Of a stretch of DNA of 64,000 nucleotides, positions 11,827-23,655 are shown in pieces (position 1 is the first letter of the stretch; every line of letters begins with the position of its first letter). The DNA is from Chelonoidis abingdonii (Eukaryota; Chordata; Testudines; Testudinidae): the NCBI RefSeq assembly GCF_003597395.2, contig NC_133769.1, positions 48,965,053 through 49,029,052 of the forward strand. Direction: 5' to 3'. The notes below the pieces were generated by a model that did no database searches, was not told the origin of the DNA, and saw only the letters and a program-made list of their open reading frames with translations. The translations under genes were made by a program, and so were the position numbers.

Positions 11827-12072
11827 GGCCAGATCTACACTAGAAATTTTTGCTGGTTATAGTAATGTTGGGTAGGGGGGTTGAGTGGGTTAGGTTTTGG
11901 GGTTTTTTTTGTTTTTTTGGCCACATTTTTATACTGGCAAAAACCCTAATGTAGACACATTTATACCAGCATAAAGGTACTTTTCTCTATATCACTCATT
12001 TTACCTAGGGGACTGGTATAAGCTGTATTGGCAAAAGCACTCTTTTTTGATAGAATAAACTGTGTCTGCGTT
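11827..12072. mobile_element. MITE with GGCCAGATCTACACT end
   Basis: It starts GGCCAGATCTACACTAG after TTA; the far end near 12055-12072 reads AACTGTGTCTGCGTTA, a decayed complement of the start. The interior contains a mirrored pair (TATACTGGCAAAAACCC and TGTATTGGCAAAAGC). The family and its ends resemble the young element at 63657-64000. Confidence 0.5.
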
Positions 12073-12186
12073 AGGTATAAATAAACAAGCAAACCTGTTA
12101 TAGTGCATGTAGACTATATGTTCTTATGTAGACTATGTCACTATATAAATCCGTGGTATACCTATACACTGAATAGTATATGCAGT

Positions 12187-12490
12187 TCTTCTTCAAGTAG
12201 ATGTAGCAATGTATTTCACGTAGATGTGCGTGTGACCAGCACATCAGAGCCAGAGAACTTTGCCTAGCAGGTCGTGAAGGGGCAGTGCTTGCATTTTGTG
12301 ACCACAGCCCCTCCCTTGGCTATCTGAGGTGGTACCATTCCCATGCCCCCTCAGTTCCTTCTTACTGCCTGAGGCTGGAGTCAGAGCTCTGTGTAGTTTT
12401 CACCTCACAATCGCTTCTCACTGGCTGAGAGTTGTATAGTTTTATATAGTTGTATAGCTAATACCCTTCTTAGTGTTAGTTTTAGTTAGG
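12187..12490 (+). mobile_element. DIRS-like 5' terminal fragment
   Basis: GTTCTTCTTCAAGTAGATGT is followed by a block (AGAACTTTGCCTAGCAGGTC ... CCTCAGTTCCTTCTTACTGC ... GTTGTATAGTTTTATATAGT) shared with 17940-18165 and 42236-42508, where a DIRS gag-like frame follows. The assignment to DIRS is inferred from that neighbour. Confidence 0.55.
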
Positions 12491-12494
12491 ACCA

Positions 12495-12945
12495 GTTATG
12501 GACCAGTATATAGGCAGTCTTGCCTAGTAGTCAGAGCAGGAATCAGGTCTAGTGGGTGGAGCAGGCATCTGGGTTGGGGAGCTAAGCCCAGGGTGAGCAC
12601 CAGAGTCAACTGCCAGTTAGCAGAGCCAGGGGTCAAGGAAGAGTCAGAACCAGGAGTTAAAGCTGAGTTCAGATGCCAAATGCCAGAGCCAAGAGTCAAG
12701 CCACAGTCAGGGTCAGAAGTTAGAGGCTGGGATCGGAGCCAGGACTGGTCACTGAGGATTGGCAGCGATGCATAAGGACGGGGGAGAGGGAAGGATCAAG
12801 CACAGAGCCGGAGCACTATGGGAACAGGAGTGAAGGCGGGGGTAAGGCAGGAGCCACGAGGAGAGCAAGAACAGGGTTGGGTGCAGGAGGCAGGCACAAG
12901 CAGGGCCCGATGCAGCCACACAGGAAACCACCTTGTTGCTCAGAC
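12495..12945. repeat. Imperfect purine-rich tandem repeat
   Basis: Short degenerate units around AGAGCCAGGAGTCAAG and AGTCAGGGTCAGAAG recur with strong purine bias. The open frames (VKEESEPGVKAEFRCQ) reflect the repeat and are not a gene. Confidence 0.55.
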
Positions 12946-13104
12946 AAACTTCCTTTTCCTCTTTCCAGCTTAAATAGCATAGTTAGACCAGTCGGTGGAG
13001 CTGGGTGATCTTCCAGTCAGAGGTCCCATAGGTTGTGCCTTGGCTGGGGCTATAGCCCTAGTAGCTTCTTAGCCCACCTGATTTCAGTAGTGTGCCCCCC
13101 CCAA

Positions 13105-14105
13105 CCCCTCCCAAATTGAGTAATAGGCCTACCCTGTCTTTGGTCTTCCTCTTCTAATGTATTTGTAGAATGTTTTCCTGTTACACTATATGTCTTTAGC
13201 TAGTTTAATCTCATTTTGTGCCTTGGCCTTTCTAATTTTGTCCCTACTTATGTGTGTTATTTGTTTATATTCATCCTTTGTAATTTGACCTAATTTTCAC
13301 TTTTTGTAGGACTCTTTTGAGTTTCAGATCGTTGAAGATCTCTCGGTTAAGCCAGGGTGGTCTCTTGCCATACTTCCTACCTTTCCTACACAGTAGGATA
13401 GTTTGCTCTTGTGCCCTTAATAATGCCTCTTTGAAAAACTGCCAGCTCTCTTGAACTGTTTTTCCCCTTAGACTTGCTTCCCATGGGAGCTTATCTACCA
13501 ACTCCCCAAGTTTGCAAAAGTCTGCCTTCTTAAAATCCATTATCTTTATTGTGCTGTTTTCCCTCCTGCCATGCCTTAAAATCATGAACACTACCATTTC
13601 ATGATCACTTTCACGTAAGTTGCCTTCCTCTTTTAAATTCTCAACCAGTGTCTCCCTTTTTGTTAATATCAAATCTAGAACAGCCATTCCCCTAGTAGTT
13701 TTCTCCATCTTCTGAAATAAAAAATAGTCTCCAATACATTCTTGTTGGATAATCTGTGCCATACTGTATTATTTTCCATAACAGAAGTCTGAGTAGTTGA
13801 AGTCCCCCATCACCACCAAGTCCTGTACTTTGGATGGTTTTGTTAGCTTAAAAAAAAGCGTCATCCACCTCTTCTTCCCGGTTAGATGATCTGTAGTAGA
13901 TCCCCTACCATGACATCACCCTGGCTTTTTATCCCTTTTATCCTTACCCAGAGACTTTCAACAGGTCTGTCTCTTATTTCCATCTCAACCTCAGTCGAAA
14001 TGTATAGATTTTTAATAAATAAGGCAACACTTCCTGTCTTTTTTCACTGCCTGTCCTTTCTGAGCAGGTTGTAGCCTTCTATATCAATATTCCAGTCATG
14101 TATAT
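13105..14105 (-). mobile_element. CR1 LINE fragment, endonuclease to mid-ORF
   Basis: On the minus strand it reads HDWNIDIEGYNLLRKDRQ near 14060-14105, then after stops [40 protein letters not shown] and [17 protein letters not shown]. These are the apurinic-like endonuclease domain end (SDHEM motif) and the linker to the reverse transcriptase. The 3' part is lost near 13105. The 5' side abuts an LTR remnant at 14106. Confidence 0.85.
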
Positions 14106-14622
14106 TGGTGACAGGTTCGGTCACAGAGACCCCGTTGGGACTGTCACCTGATGTGCTGAACTTACCTCTGAGCCCATTTTCCCTGCCTAGTTGAGCCAGA
14201 CACGCTAGCCTGCTGCAACACAGACCCAGGGTCTGGTCCATGCCCCCAGATCTGCAGACTTTAACCAAAAACTGCTCAGCAGGTCACCTATCTCCAGCAC
14301 CCAGAAACCCAGTTCCCAATGGGATCCAAACCTCAAATAAATCCGTTTTACTCTGCGTAAAGCTTATACATGATAAACTCATAAATTGTCTGCCCTCTAT
14401 AACACTGATAGAGAGAGATAAGTATTAATCACTTACCCTGGGTCTACTAATAAACAAAAGTGATTTTATTTAGTATAAAAGGTATGATTTAAGTGGTTTC
14501 AAGTAATAACAGACAGAACAAAGTCACCAAGCAAAATAAAGCAAAAATATGCAAGTCTAAGCCTAATACATTAAGAAACAGATTACAGGTAAATCTCATC
14601 CTCAGAGATGTTCCAATAAGCT
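14106..14622 (+). mobile_element. LTR remnant (same family as 33065-34280)
   Basis: It matches 33065-33635 along its whole length. Shared blocks include GGTCACAGAGACCCC against GGATCACAGAAACCCC, GAGCCAGACACGCTAGCCTG, CCTCTATAACACTGATAGAG and GTGATTTTATTTAGTATAAA. It stops at 14622 where the hAT inverted duplication begins, so it lacks its 3' half. Confidence 0.7.
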
Positions 14623-16165
14623 TTTTTCATGTTATATTTATTTTTTATTACAAATATTTGTACTGTAAAATCCCCCAAAAGAAACAGCATTTTTACTTCA
14701 CCTAATACAAGTACTGTAGTGCAATCTCTTTATCATGCAAGTTGAATTTACAAATGTAGAATTATGTACAAAAAAACCTTGCATTCAAAAATAGAAGGAG
14801 AAACTTTAGAGCATACAAGTCCACTGAGCCATAGTTCTACTTCTTGTTCAGCTAATAGCTCAGACAAACAAGTTTGTTTACATTTATGGAAGATAATGCT
14901 GCCTGCTTTGCATTACAATATCACCTGAAAGTGAAAACAGGCATTCACATGGCACTGTTGTAGCCAGCATCTCAAAATATTTACATGCCAGATGCACTAA
15001 AGAGTCATCTGTCCCTTCATGATTTGACTACCATTCCAGAGGACATGCTTCTGCTCAATAATGCATGCATGGGAGGTTCTGCTCAATAACGTTCCAAGCA
15101 CTATGGACTGACGTACATTCATTTTCATCATCTGAGTTGGATGCCACCTACAGAAGGTTGATTTTCTTTTCTTTTTTTTTGTCCTTCGGGTTCTGTAATT
15201 TCTGCATCAGACTGTTGCTCTTTTAAGACATCTGAAAGCGTGCTCCACATCTTGTCCCTCTCAGATTTTGGAAGGCACTTCAGATTCTTAAACCTTGGGT
15301 TGAGTGCTGTAGCTGTCTTTAGAAATCTCATATTAGTACCTTCTTTGTGTTTTGTCAGATCTGCAGTGAAAGTGTTCTTAAATCGACCAACGTGTGCTGG
15401 GTCGTCATCCAAGACTGCTGTAACATAAAATATATGGCAGAATCTGGGTACAACAGAGCAGGAGACATGCAGTTCTCCCTCAAGGAGTTCAGTCACAAAT
15501 TTAATTAACACATTATTTTTTTAACAAGCGTTATCAGCATGGAAGCATGTCCTCTGGAATGGTGGCCAAAGCATGAAGGGGCATAAGCATGTTTAGCATA
15601 CCTGACATGTAAAAACCTTGTAATACCGGATACAACAGTGACATACGAACACCTGTTTTCACTTTCAGGTGACATTGTAAGTAAGAAGTGGTCAGCATTC
15701 TTGCCCGTAAATGTAAACAAAACTTGTTTATCTTAGCAATTGGCTGAACAAGAATTAAGACTGAATGGACTTGTAGGCTCTAAAGTTTTATTTTGTTTTG
15801 TTTTTGAGTGCAATTATGTAACAACAAAAATCTACAATTGTAAGTTGCACTTTCAGGATAAAGATATTGCACTACAGTACTTGTATTAGGTGAATTGAAA
15901 AATACTATTTCTTTTATCATTTTCACAGTGCAAATATTTGTCATGAAAAATAATAATGTAGAGTGAGCACTGTACACTTTGTATTCTGTGTTATAATTGA
16001 AATCAATATATTTGAAAATGTAGAAAAACATCCAAAAACATTTAATAAATTTCAATTGATATTCTATTGTTTAACAGTGTGATTTAAAACTGTGATTAAT
16101 TGCAATTAATTTTTAATTTTTTTAATCACATGAGTTAACTCCGATTAATTGACAACCAAAGTATA
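14623..16165. mobile_element. hAT transposon 3' half, inverted duplication
   Basis: The right arm (15541-15958) carries the end of a hAT transposase (ATGGAAGCATGTCCTCTGGA, giving MEACPLEWW) and its 3' untranslated part to about 16160 (GATTAATTGCAATTAATTTT). The left arm (14632-15053) is the reverse complement of the same segment. Both copies are broken by stops. The left arm lacks the last 200 bp or so that the right arm has. Confidence 0.75.
15128..15511 (-). pseudogene. hAT transposase fragment (ZBED-like)
   Basis: A 127-residue minus-strand frame, with KTATALNPRFKNLKCLPKSE and RDKMWSTLSDVLKEQQSDAE. ALNPRFK...L is the conserved segment before the dimerisation domain in ZBED/hAT transposases. 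The N-terminal zinc finger and catalytic region are absent. The frame ends before the dimerisation segment, which lies out of frame at 15053-14640. It is a remnant and not a host gene. Confidence 0.75.
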
Positions 16166-16660
16166 ATTCTATACTGTAGGTATATATTTGTCTTAAAATT
16201 TTATTGTCGGTAGCATGTGTGGTAGTATGTTTAACCCAGGTTACTAATTATATCTACTTTGAAGGATTATGCATTGGTCAAGCTGAAATTTTCCAAGTGT
16301 GCACTAAGCCAGAGAGCAATTTTGTTTTTCAAAAAGCTTTAAGTAACACAATTCAGGCACCTTTGAGGACAAAGAAAGTGGGAGAAATACACTTTTGCCA
16401 TTATGAAAATCTTTTCCTACTTTTTCTTGCCAGATTTATTGCCTCATTGGTTTGGGTAGAAGCTTGGAATTCCAAATAGCAGATGATCATTTTGAGAGGA
16501 ATTTCATGTTACCGTAGATGGAGGGAGGAGGTTCTACAAGATGAGGATAATTGATATTCTCTTATAGGGAAATAATTTTGATTTTCATATCAGTATATGT
16601 AGCTGTGGATTTTATTACTTGTTTAGAATACCCATCAAGATGGCATCCCTTTAAGTTTCC
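16166..16660. other. Intron, nothing recognised
   Basis: AT-rich intron; no exon or family was seen. Confidence 0.45.
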
Positions 16661-16665
16661 TTGAA

Positions 16666-17396
16666 CAAGGATTCCCAGCCTGGAGGTTGCAATCAGCTGT
16701 CACAACTTAAGCTAGTCAGAAATTTTCTCACAAAACTTTAGTTTAGTCTGAAAATGCTGATTAGCTGGAGCAAAATGTTTTGTCGAATCTGTTGTAAATT
16801 CGACAAAACTCTAGCTAAAACACTGTGTTCCAGGCTTGACAACCCTGCAACAGAGAGCCTTTCAGCTCTCGGAGACCCTGGCTCTAGCTGAGTCTCTTGG
16901 GGCTAATAGGTTTCCCCCTCCACTCCAGGGAACAATGCTTCCCTGTCATGTGGATTGCCCCGAAGCAGCAGACTCTTTGAGACAATCCTAAGATTTCTAG
17001 GCTCCCAACTCTGCTGCAGGGCCCTGGAAGTCCTAAATGCCCTGGCTCAGGCAGGGAGCCTAGAAGCCCTGAGACCCTTAGCTCTGGCGAGGTGCCCATG
17101 TCTGGCAAGATCCCTGTCTTATAGTGGCTGAGTGAAACTGACAAGAAAATCAATTTCCAAAATGAGTTTTTTGGGGCTCTCTGGTTTGCCATAAAATATT
17201 TGGCAAGTTTTTGCTTTCATTCCAGACTAGAATAAAAGCAAATGTGGAAGTACAGAAACTTCTCCTGAAATGAAACTCCCAAGCTTTGCCCAGCTCTAGT
17301 TGGGACAAAGTGGGAAATGGGAGGGATGTTTCTGACTAGATTCTGGCTGAATGAGCTTTGGGGGGCTCCTGATATGGAAAAAGTCAGGAAACACTG
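16666..17396. mobile_element. Possible hAT element with GC-richer repeat core
   Basis: The ends look like CAAGGATTCCCAGCCTGGAG and, reversed, CAGTGTTTCCTGAC, a MER5-type hAT pattern. The core at 16830-17110 repeats AGCCTAGAAGCCCTGAGACC-like units. No matching target duplication was found, so the call is tentative. Confidence 0.4.
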
Positions 17397-17939
17397 GTCT
17401 AGGAGCTACCTTGAACATAGGAGAGTATGCGTATTGAAATACAAAAGCCCAGGATAAAGCTCTTGGCCTCTGATATAGATTCTTTCGTAAAAATTTAAAA
17501 ATTTTAGTCATATGCATAATTGAGCTCTTAATAGTTACTACACTTTAATAAATGTAAACATGCGGTCTTGGGGAAAACTCTTGGCCTTTTGAAATCAATG
17601 GGAGTGTTCTATTGACTTCAGTAGGGCCAGACTTTCACCCCCAGGTCTTAAAAGATATTCTTTTCATAATTCTGCTTTCACAGTCAAACCATATAGTGTA
17701 TCTTTGCTTGATCAGATAGTGATTGCATTTTTTAGCGACAGCAAGTATTCAAGTGTCGACAAGACAAAGGCATAGGTTCCTGCCCAAAGAATCTTACACT
17801 CTAAGCAGAGTATAAAAAATGCATGCACAATGCAAAATGTGTCTCAAAAGATAATTGTATAATTATGTGCAGTTGTTTTGTAATATAAAGGCTGGGTGAC
17901 ACTATAACTCCTGATCTGAGGTAGCCTTAGTGGGATTCA

Positions 17940-18165
17940 CAGAAGAATTAAGTTTAGCAGGTCCTGAAGGGGCAGCGGTCACATCTTTTGGCCACAATCC
18001 CTCCCCTGGCTATCTGGGGTGGTACCGTCCCCACCCTCCTCCATTCTTTCTCACTGCCTGAGGCTAGAGTCAGAGCTCTGTGTGGTTTTCACCTCACAAT
18101 CGCTTCTTGCTGGCTGAGAGTTGTATAGTTTTATATAGTTGTATAGCTAATACCCTTCTTAAGCT
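17940..18165 (+). mobile_element. DIRS-like terminal fragment (second copy)
   Basis: GTCCTGAAGGGGCAGCGGTC, CCTCCCCTGGCTATCTGGGG and GAGAGTTGTATAGTTTTATA match 12240-12475 almost base for base. It is truncated at both ends and joined directly to the GC-rich piece at 18166. Confidence 0.55.
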
Positions 18166-18461
18166 GATTGGCGCCACAAGCCTGGGAGGTGGGAGAAGTG
18201 AAGCAACCACGGCGTGCTTGGGGAGGAGGCGGAGCAGGGAGTGAGCTGGAGTGGGGAGTTCCCTTGCATGCCCCTCCCCTTACTTGCTGCAGGCAGCCCT
18301 CCCCGCACCCACCTGCCCCAGCTCCCTCCGCCTAAATGTCAGCAGCGACCGGGGCGGCCGAAGATCCGGCCGCTGCGGTTGCTGCCGAAGAAAATGCCGC
18401 CTTTCAAATCGTAGCTCCGTAGGCGACCACCTAGGTCTCCTAATAGGTTGCACCGTCCCTG
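18166..18461 (-). mobile_element. GC-rich hAT-like MITE fragment
   Basis: It ends GGTTGCACCGTCCCTG, the complement of a CAGGGACGGTGCAACC end. The interior is GC-rich (GACCGGGGCGGCCGAAGATC) in an AT-rich intron. It is truncated at the DIRS junction. The family is inferred from end structure only. Confidence 0.5.
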
Positions 18462-18841
18462 GCTGGTACTAACGTCATATTTCATTCCTTATTCAAGAGA
18501 ATGCTTATGTCTGTCCATCAACAAAGTGTTTGTTTGGGGGAGAGAATTTTATCAGGATGTAATATCTAAATACCCATCTGTTAACAGATAGCTAAAAGTT
18601 GGTTAGAACATGAACTATGTAGACATTTCGGACCTTACACTGTTCAGTGAAATCCTGCATTCTAAATGGGATCTGGCTATACTGTGTTACCTAACAAAGA
18701 TGAAATGATGCAGTATTGTGTGCTGCAATGTCATCCCCTGAAAAATGTATCAAATTAATAAAAATTGTATTGTGGGCTCAACAAAGCATTTTTGAATAAT
18801 TTCTTCTCCCCATTTCCCTCAATATTCCAAAAGATTCCAGG

Positions 18842-19320
18842 TTTATAGACTCATAGACTTTAAGGTCAGATGGGACCATCATGATCATCTAGTCTGACCT
18901 CCTGCACAATGCAGGCCACAGAATCTCATCATCCACTTCTATAACAAACCCCTAACCTATGTCTGAGTTATTGAAGTCCTCAAATTGTGGTTTGAAGACC
19001 TCAAGCTGCAGAGAATCCTCCAGCAAGTGACCTGTGCCCCATGCTGCAGGGGAAGAAGAAAAACCTCCAGGGCCTCTGCCAATCTGCCCTGGAGGAAAAT
19101 TCCTTCCCGACCCCAAATACGGCGATCGGTTAAACCCTGAGCATGTGGGCAAGACTCACCAGCCAGCACTGAGGAAAGAGTTCTCTGCAGTGACTCAGAT
19201 CCCAACCCATCTAACATCCCATCACAGGCCACTGGGCATACTTACCTGCTGATAATCAAAGATCAATTGCTAAATTAATTGCCAAAATTAGGCGCTCTCA
19301 TCATACCATCCCCTCCATTT
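18842..19320 (-). mobile_element. CR1 LINE 3' end
   Basis: The + reading runs from GACTCATAGACTTTAAGGTC and GATCATCTAGTCTGACCTCC through AAATTCCTTCCCGACCCCAA to CATCATACCATCCCCTCCAT, the reverse complement of the untranslated 3' part of a CR1 subfamily. The 5' part is absent, as is usual for CR1. Confidence 0.8.
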
Positions 19321-19324
19321 TATC

Positions 19325-20985
19325 TCAGAGATCAAACTCTTGAACTGACTTCATTGGGCTAAAGTGTCAACCTACTAGCTTCAATGGGACTATCCATGTA
19401 ACTGCTCACCAGTGTGAGTAAGTAGCTGACTGTGTGGCTCAAGATAACTAAATCTGCATTTCAGAAGATTTGTAATCTTATGTAAAGCCTTAAATTTTTC
19501 ACTCACTACAGAGTAGTGAAATTTTGATGCTTGTCCGAACTATAATAGTTACACTAAGGAATAGATTTTTTTTTAATGTTTCCCAAAAGGGAATTTAAAT
19601 ATTTGGTTGAATAAATCATAATTTTAGAAACAATTCTTAGATCTTAATTTGTCTGATCATTTGGTTTTAGTCTCCAGAGACATCCAAATTATATCAACCA
19701 CCATTTTAAACAGTTCAGTAACCTGTAAATTAAACTTAAATAAAATATTGTGTTCTTTAAAATGTATATTCAGTACTGTTCTGGACATTGTCACTATAAT
19801 CCCACCTTTTTATTTAGTATGAGCAGAGAAGACTATTTAGTTGAAAATGAGACTTGAAAAATCAGCTTGCTAAGGGTGAGTTGGCAATTTTCCTGGCCGA
19901 GTGCCATCATCTTCTGGAGAACCAAAGCCTTAATTTCTTTTAAAAAGCCAATCACTACATTACAGACAAGTGGTACCCACTTAAACTTTCCACATCTGTG
20001 GCAACTATGTAACATTCTTTAGGTGCAATACTCTACTCTCAACCCCTCCGCCCCTCAAAAATCCATCAATTATGTACTTTCCTTCCAATAAATACACCAA
20101 TTCCTTCCTGTTCCCCATCTCCCAAATCATCTGCTGGGAATGTTAATGAAATTATTCTTTGGGATGCACTTTAAGCTTACTTGATTTTCATTGTTCTGTA
20201 TAAAACTGTGTTGTGGGGGAGGATCTTTAAGCGTATCTCCCACTTCTCCCTTAATGTCATTATGCAGAGGTGGGAAGCCGAACTGCCTATGCCTTTTAGT
20301 CTTTGCAGTCAGCTAGCATTAGTTTGATTTTAAAGATATATCTTCACAGGGAAACTGATTAGAGATTGAACTATTACTTCTTTTAACAAGGGGCTTGACA
20401 GACCTAATCCAGCTTATTAACGTTGTTCCCACAAAGAAGATGACAAACCTTTCAGATACAAGCCTTATATAAAGATATTTTACAATAGAACTAGGGAAGA
20501 AAGTGGAGTCCTTTCAGCCGAGAACAATATTTGGAAGCAGGACCAAAGCAAACACTTTTGAAACTTGGATGAAAGCATTCCTGTGCTGCAAGCTAAGAAC
20601 TAATTTTAGCTTGATGTGTCAAATAATAGATGCTGCTAGTTGACAGCTCAGCATAATTAGATCAGGTGCATGACACCTGAAACCAAACGTTCTTCTTTAT
20701 TTACATATGCTTTGCCAAGTCATTATGATAAACATGCTTCATTTCAGCATTTTGATTCCTATGCATGACAATCTGATGTATTGCTGTATTAGCTGAGTAA
20801 AACTTGCTTTGTTCTTGGTGATACTACAGCTTGAATGTTGATGAGGACAATGCCGCATACTTTCTTATTCACAAGTTAGTTATATATGAATTCATTGTAT
20901 AAAAGCTATTATTAAAGGATGACTGTTTTCCTTTTTTCCCTGGATGTTAATTTGATCTGTGAGTTCCAGAGTGCCTATTGAAAGG
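19325..20985. other. Intron, nothing recognised
   Basis: Non-repetitive-looking AT-rich sequence. No open frame has recognisable homology. It may hold conserved non-coding sequence, which cannot be judged without alignment. Confidence 0.45.
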
Positions 20986-20990
20986 TTCTG

Positions 20991-21117
20991 AGGGTATGGC
21001 TACACTTGGCATTTCAAAGCACCGGCCAGTGAGTGTGGTCAGAGCTGCAGTGCTGTTTTTTCACACCCCTGAGCGCGAAAGTTGCAGCGCTGTAAAGTGT
21101 GAGTGTAGCCAAGCCCT
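20991..21117. mobile_element. Short MITE with GGCTACACTTGGC ends
   Basis: It begins AGGGTATGGCTACACTTGG and ends AGTGTAGCCAAGCCCT, inverted repeats of each other. The same four bases flank it (CTG before, GAG after), giving a CTGAGGG/CCCTGAG mirror. 127 bp, internally deleted compared with what its ends suggest. Confidence 0.7.
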
Positions 21118-21958
21118 GAGTTACTAGCAACTTCAGTTATATTAGATAATTAGCTGTGTCTGTAACAACTGGAAAATAAGTTAATTTTATTTCAGTTAAC
21201 ATACAAAACCAGCTTCCCTCCCAACATGCAATAATGCTCAGTGTAATCTATTGTCTTCAGTTAGGTTAACATATTATGGGTAGTCTGCAGAGGACTGAGC
21301 CACTTTCGCATTGATAAATAATCTAGAGTGTCAGACTCTGTCATATGTACCTTTTTCATGACTTTCTTCAGTCACACTAGCAACATTAGTACAGCTGTTG
21401 CTGGTGTGATTTGCCCATGAAGGTGCTAATTCTTTAGTGGTAAAATGGCAAACGGAATGACTTTTGCTGGACAAGAAGCATGACTTTCTGCCTGTGGGTG
21501 ACTGTCATTGAAATCTCAGGGACAGACCTAACTGCAGTCTGATAAATCACGATAAATTAATATTTGCTGGTGTACTGTCATTGACAAATGCTGCTGCTAC
21601 TCTTCACTTAACACTGCTTTCGGATTTCCTATTATCCTTTTTATATTGCTACTGAAAACTCTCTTGTTAATGAAGAGCAAACTAGTTTGGGCCAATGGAG
21701 GTGGGCAGGATGGGTTGTCTGATGCTCGGTGTTGCTGTTAAATCATCATAGGGCTCCTGTCACTAGTAAATCTAGAGCTTTAGGTTTAGCCACTGCTGTT
21801 TGAGGACCTCTTTTGGTATGGGAGATCAAAATGAAACTTGTAATGTAAGAGCTTGGTTCGTCATAATGACTTTATTTTAACTTGATCATCCTCATGATGA
21901 TCAGGCACAGGAAGAAAATTTTACTGTATGTAAAACATCTATCACAGGTGTCAACATC

Positions 21959-22060
21959 TAGGGTGATAAGACATCCCAATACTAGGGGCTTTGTCTTTAT
22001 ATAGTAGCCTATTATCACCACCCCTCCTCTAATCCATCCCAATTTTTCTGGTCCACCCTA
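21959..22060. mobile_element. Short hAT MITE, TAGGGTGA family, with 8-bp target duplication
   Basis: It begins TAGGGTGATAAGACATCCC and ends TTTTCTGGTCCACCCTA. The flanks are TCAACATC on both sides (21951-21958 and 22061-22068), an exact 8-bp duplication. It is 102 bp long and related to 8192-8320. Confidence 0.88.
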
Positions 22061-22069
22061 TCAACATCA

Positions 22070-23500
22070 CATACACCCACCTCCCCCAAATATACTTTTT
22101 TGCCCTCTTTCCTCCTCCCAACAAAGCAGAGGAAACATTTACAAGCAAGAGAACAACACTAATTAAAATGTTGGGAAGTTGAGACAACAGTATCATTATA
22201 CCAGCATTTCATGAAGATTATCCCTCCAAAAGATTTACCTAATGTTCCTTCCCTTTTTAGAGTTCTCTGTTGTGTATCTGAACTGGACTTACCAAATGTG
22301 TAAAATGTAGCCTCCAAAAAATGAGCTACAGCAAGTAGAATCAAACTTCTGACCTGCAGTCCTTTTCCCTGTCCTGTTCCCCTCCTGATATGATGGAAGT
22401 TTCATTTCCACTAAGTATTAGATAACAGTGGAGGACTGCGGGAACTATCCTAAGAAAAATAGTATTTATTACCTTTGAAACAAAATAGTGGATAAGTCTA
22501 ATTAAAATGAGAGAGAGACAGAGAGGGAGAGAGAGCACACATGCAGGAATAAGAAAAATATTTCAGAAGCTGTCCAAGAAACTGTCAGTGTTCTACTGGA
22601 GGAGGACCTGGGATATCATTGGGTACCAGCAGGCTACTCAAAAGTCGTCATACTGTAATGAGTTTCTTTTGATAGCAACCAAGGCCAAAAAAACACTGAC
22701 TTAAAGATGAACTGCTCCATATCCCATTACCAATTCCCTGGGCCATCTGGTTCCCCAGATTACAGTTTACATGAAATATATTCACTGTACAGTATCTTCT
22801 TACAACTCTGAAATTAGTGTTATTTATCATCTAGTTTAACATAAAATCCTTCCTATCTCTGTAGTAATCAGAATTACTGAAGTGAAGCAGTTATTGCAAG
22901 TGAGCTCATTTAAAGTATATTGCTGTTTGCCCTGACCCTGATAGATCAGCTGTTAATCCATCTGTGCAGCAAACTGTTAATTGCTGGAAAGTGAAAAATT
23001 CTAGTATGATGGAAGCAAGAAACAACTTTCATACTGAAGTCAGAGTGAAGCTTGCAAGTTTGCAAGCACTAGACTTTTAATTGCCTGTAAATATTTTTCC
23101 AGAATTAGTAAAAATATTAAACAAGTAAATGCACTTCAAAAGTGTGGTGTTTCTTGTTCTTTCTGTACATGTACAGTAGGTAAGGTTAAGCTCTTAATAT
23201 GTGGTGATTATGGTGGAGTGGGAGGGAGAGACTTTCTGGCTGCACAGGAAGATCATAGGGTCAAGTTAAAAAAATTATAAGGGTATTCAGAGAATGCAGA
23301 ATTTTTTAATTATTATTATTATTATTTTTAAGCCAGTTATGCAGATAAACAGCATAGAAAGAGGAGGCTGCAGCATGAGAAGTGCTAGTTAGCAATTTTT
23401 GTTTAATGTGTATATGAGACTGATAGGTAAATACTGAAGTGGTTTAGATTGTATTGCCAGCCATAGAGCTAGGTAACATTTTTTTCAGTGAATAGTGTAT
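22070..23500. other. Intron, nothing recognised
   Basis: Contains a GA-rich stretch at 22508-22536 and an ATT microsatellite at 23307-23330. No coding exon or family was identified. Confidence 0.45.
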
Positions 23501-23514
23501 TTGCTGTATTTATA

Positions 23515-23655
23515 TGGGTGACAGAGGATGGATCACTTGATGATTATCTGTTCTGTTCATTCCCTCTGGGGCACCTGGCATTGGCCACTGTCAGAAGACA
23601 GAATACTGGGCTATATGAACCTTTGGTCTGACCCAGTATGGCGGTTCTTATGTTG
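23515..23655 (+). mobile_element. CR1 3' terminus (TTCTTATG-tail type)
   Basis: TGTTCATTCCCTCTGGGGCA, CATTGGCCACTGTCAGAAGA and CTTTGGTCTGACCCAGTATG end in GGTTCTTATGTTG and an A-rich run. This is the last 140 bp of a CR1 copy, strongly 5' truncated. The same terminus occurs at 49100-49236 and 53905-54045. Confidence 0.85.

Noticed and set aside
12473..12931. Open frames in the purine-rich region
   Set aside because: They reflect degenerate tandem units on a purine-rich strand.
15128..15511. Host ZBED-type gene
   Set aside because: Only a transposase fragment is present, inside an inverted duplication with broken frames.
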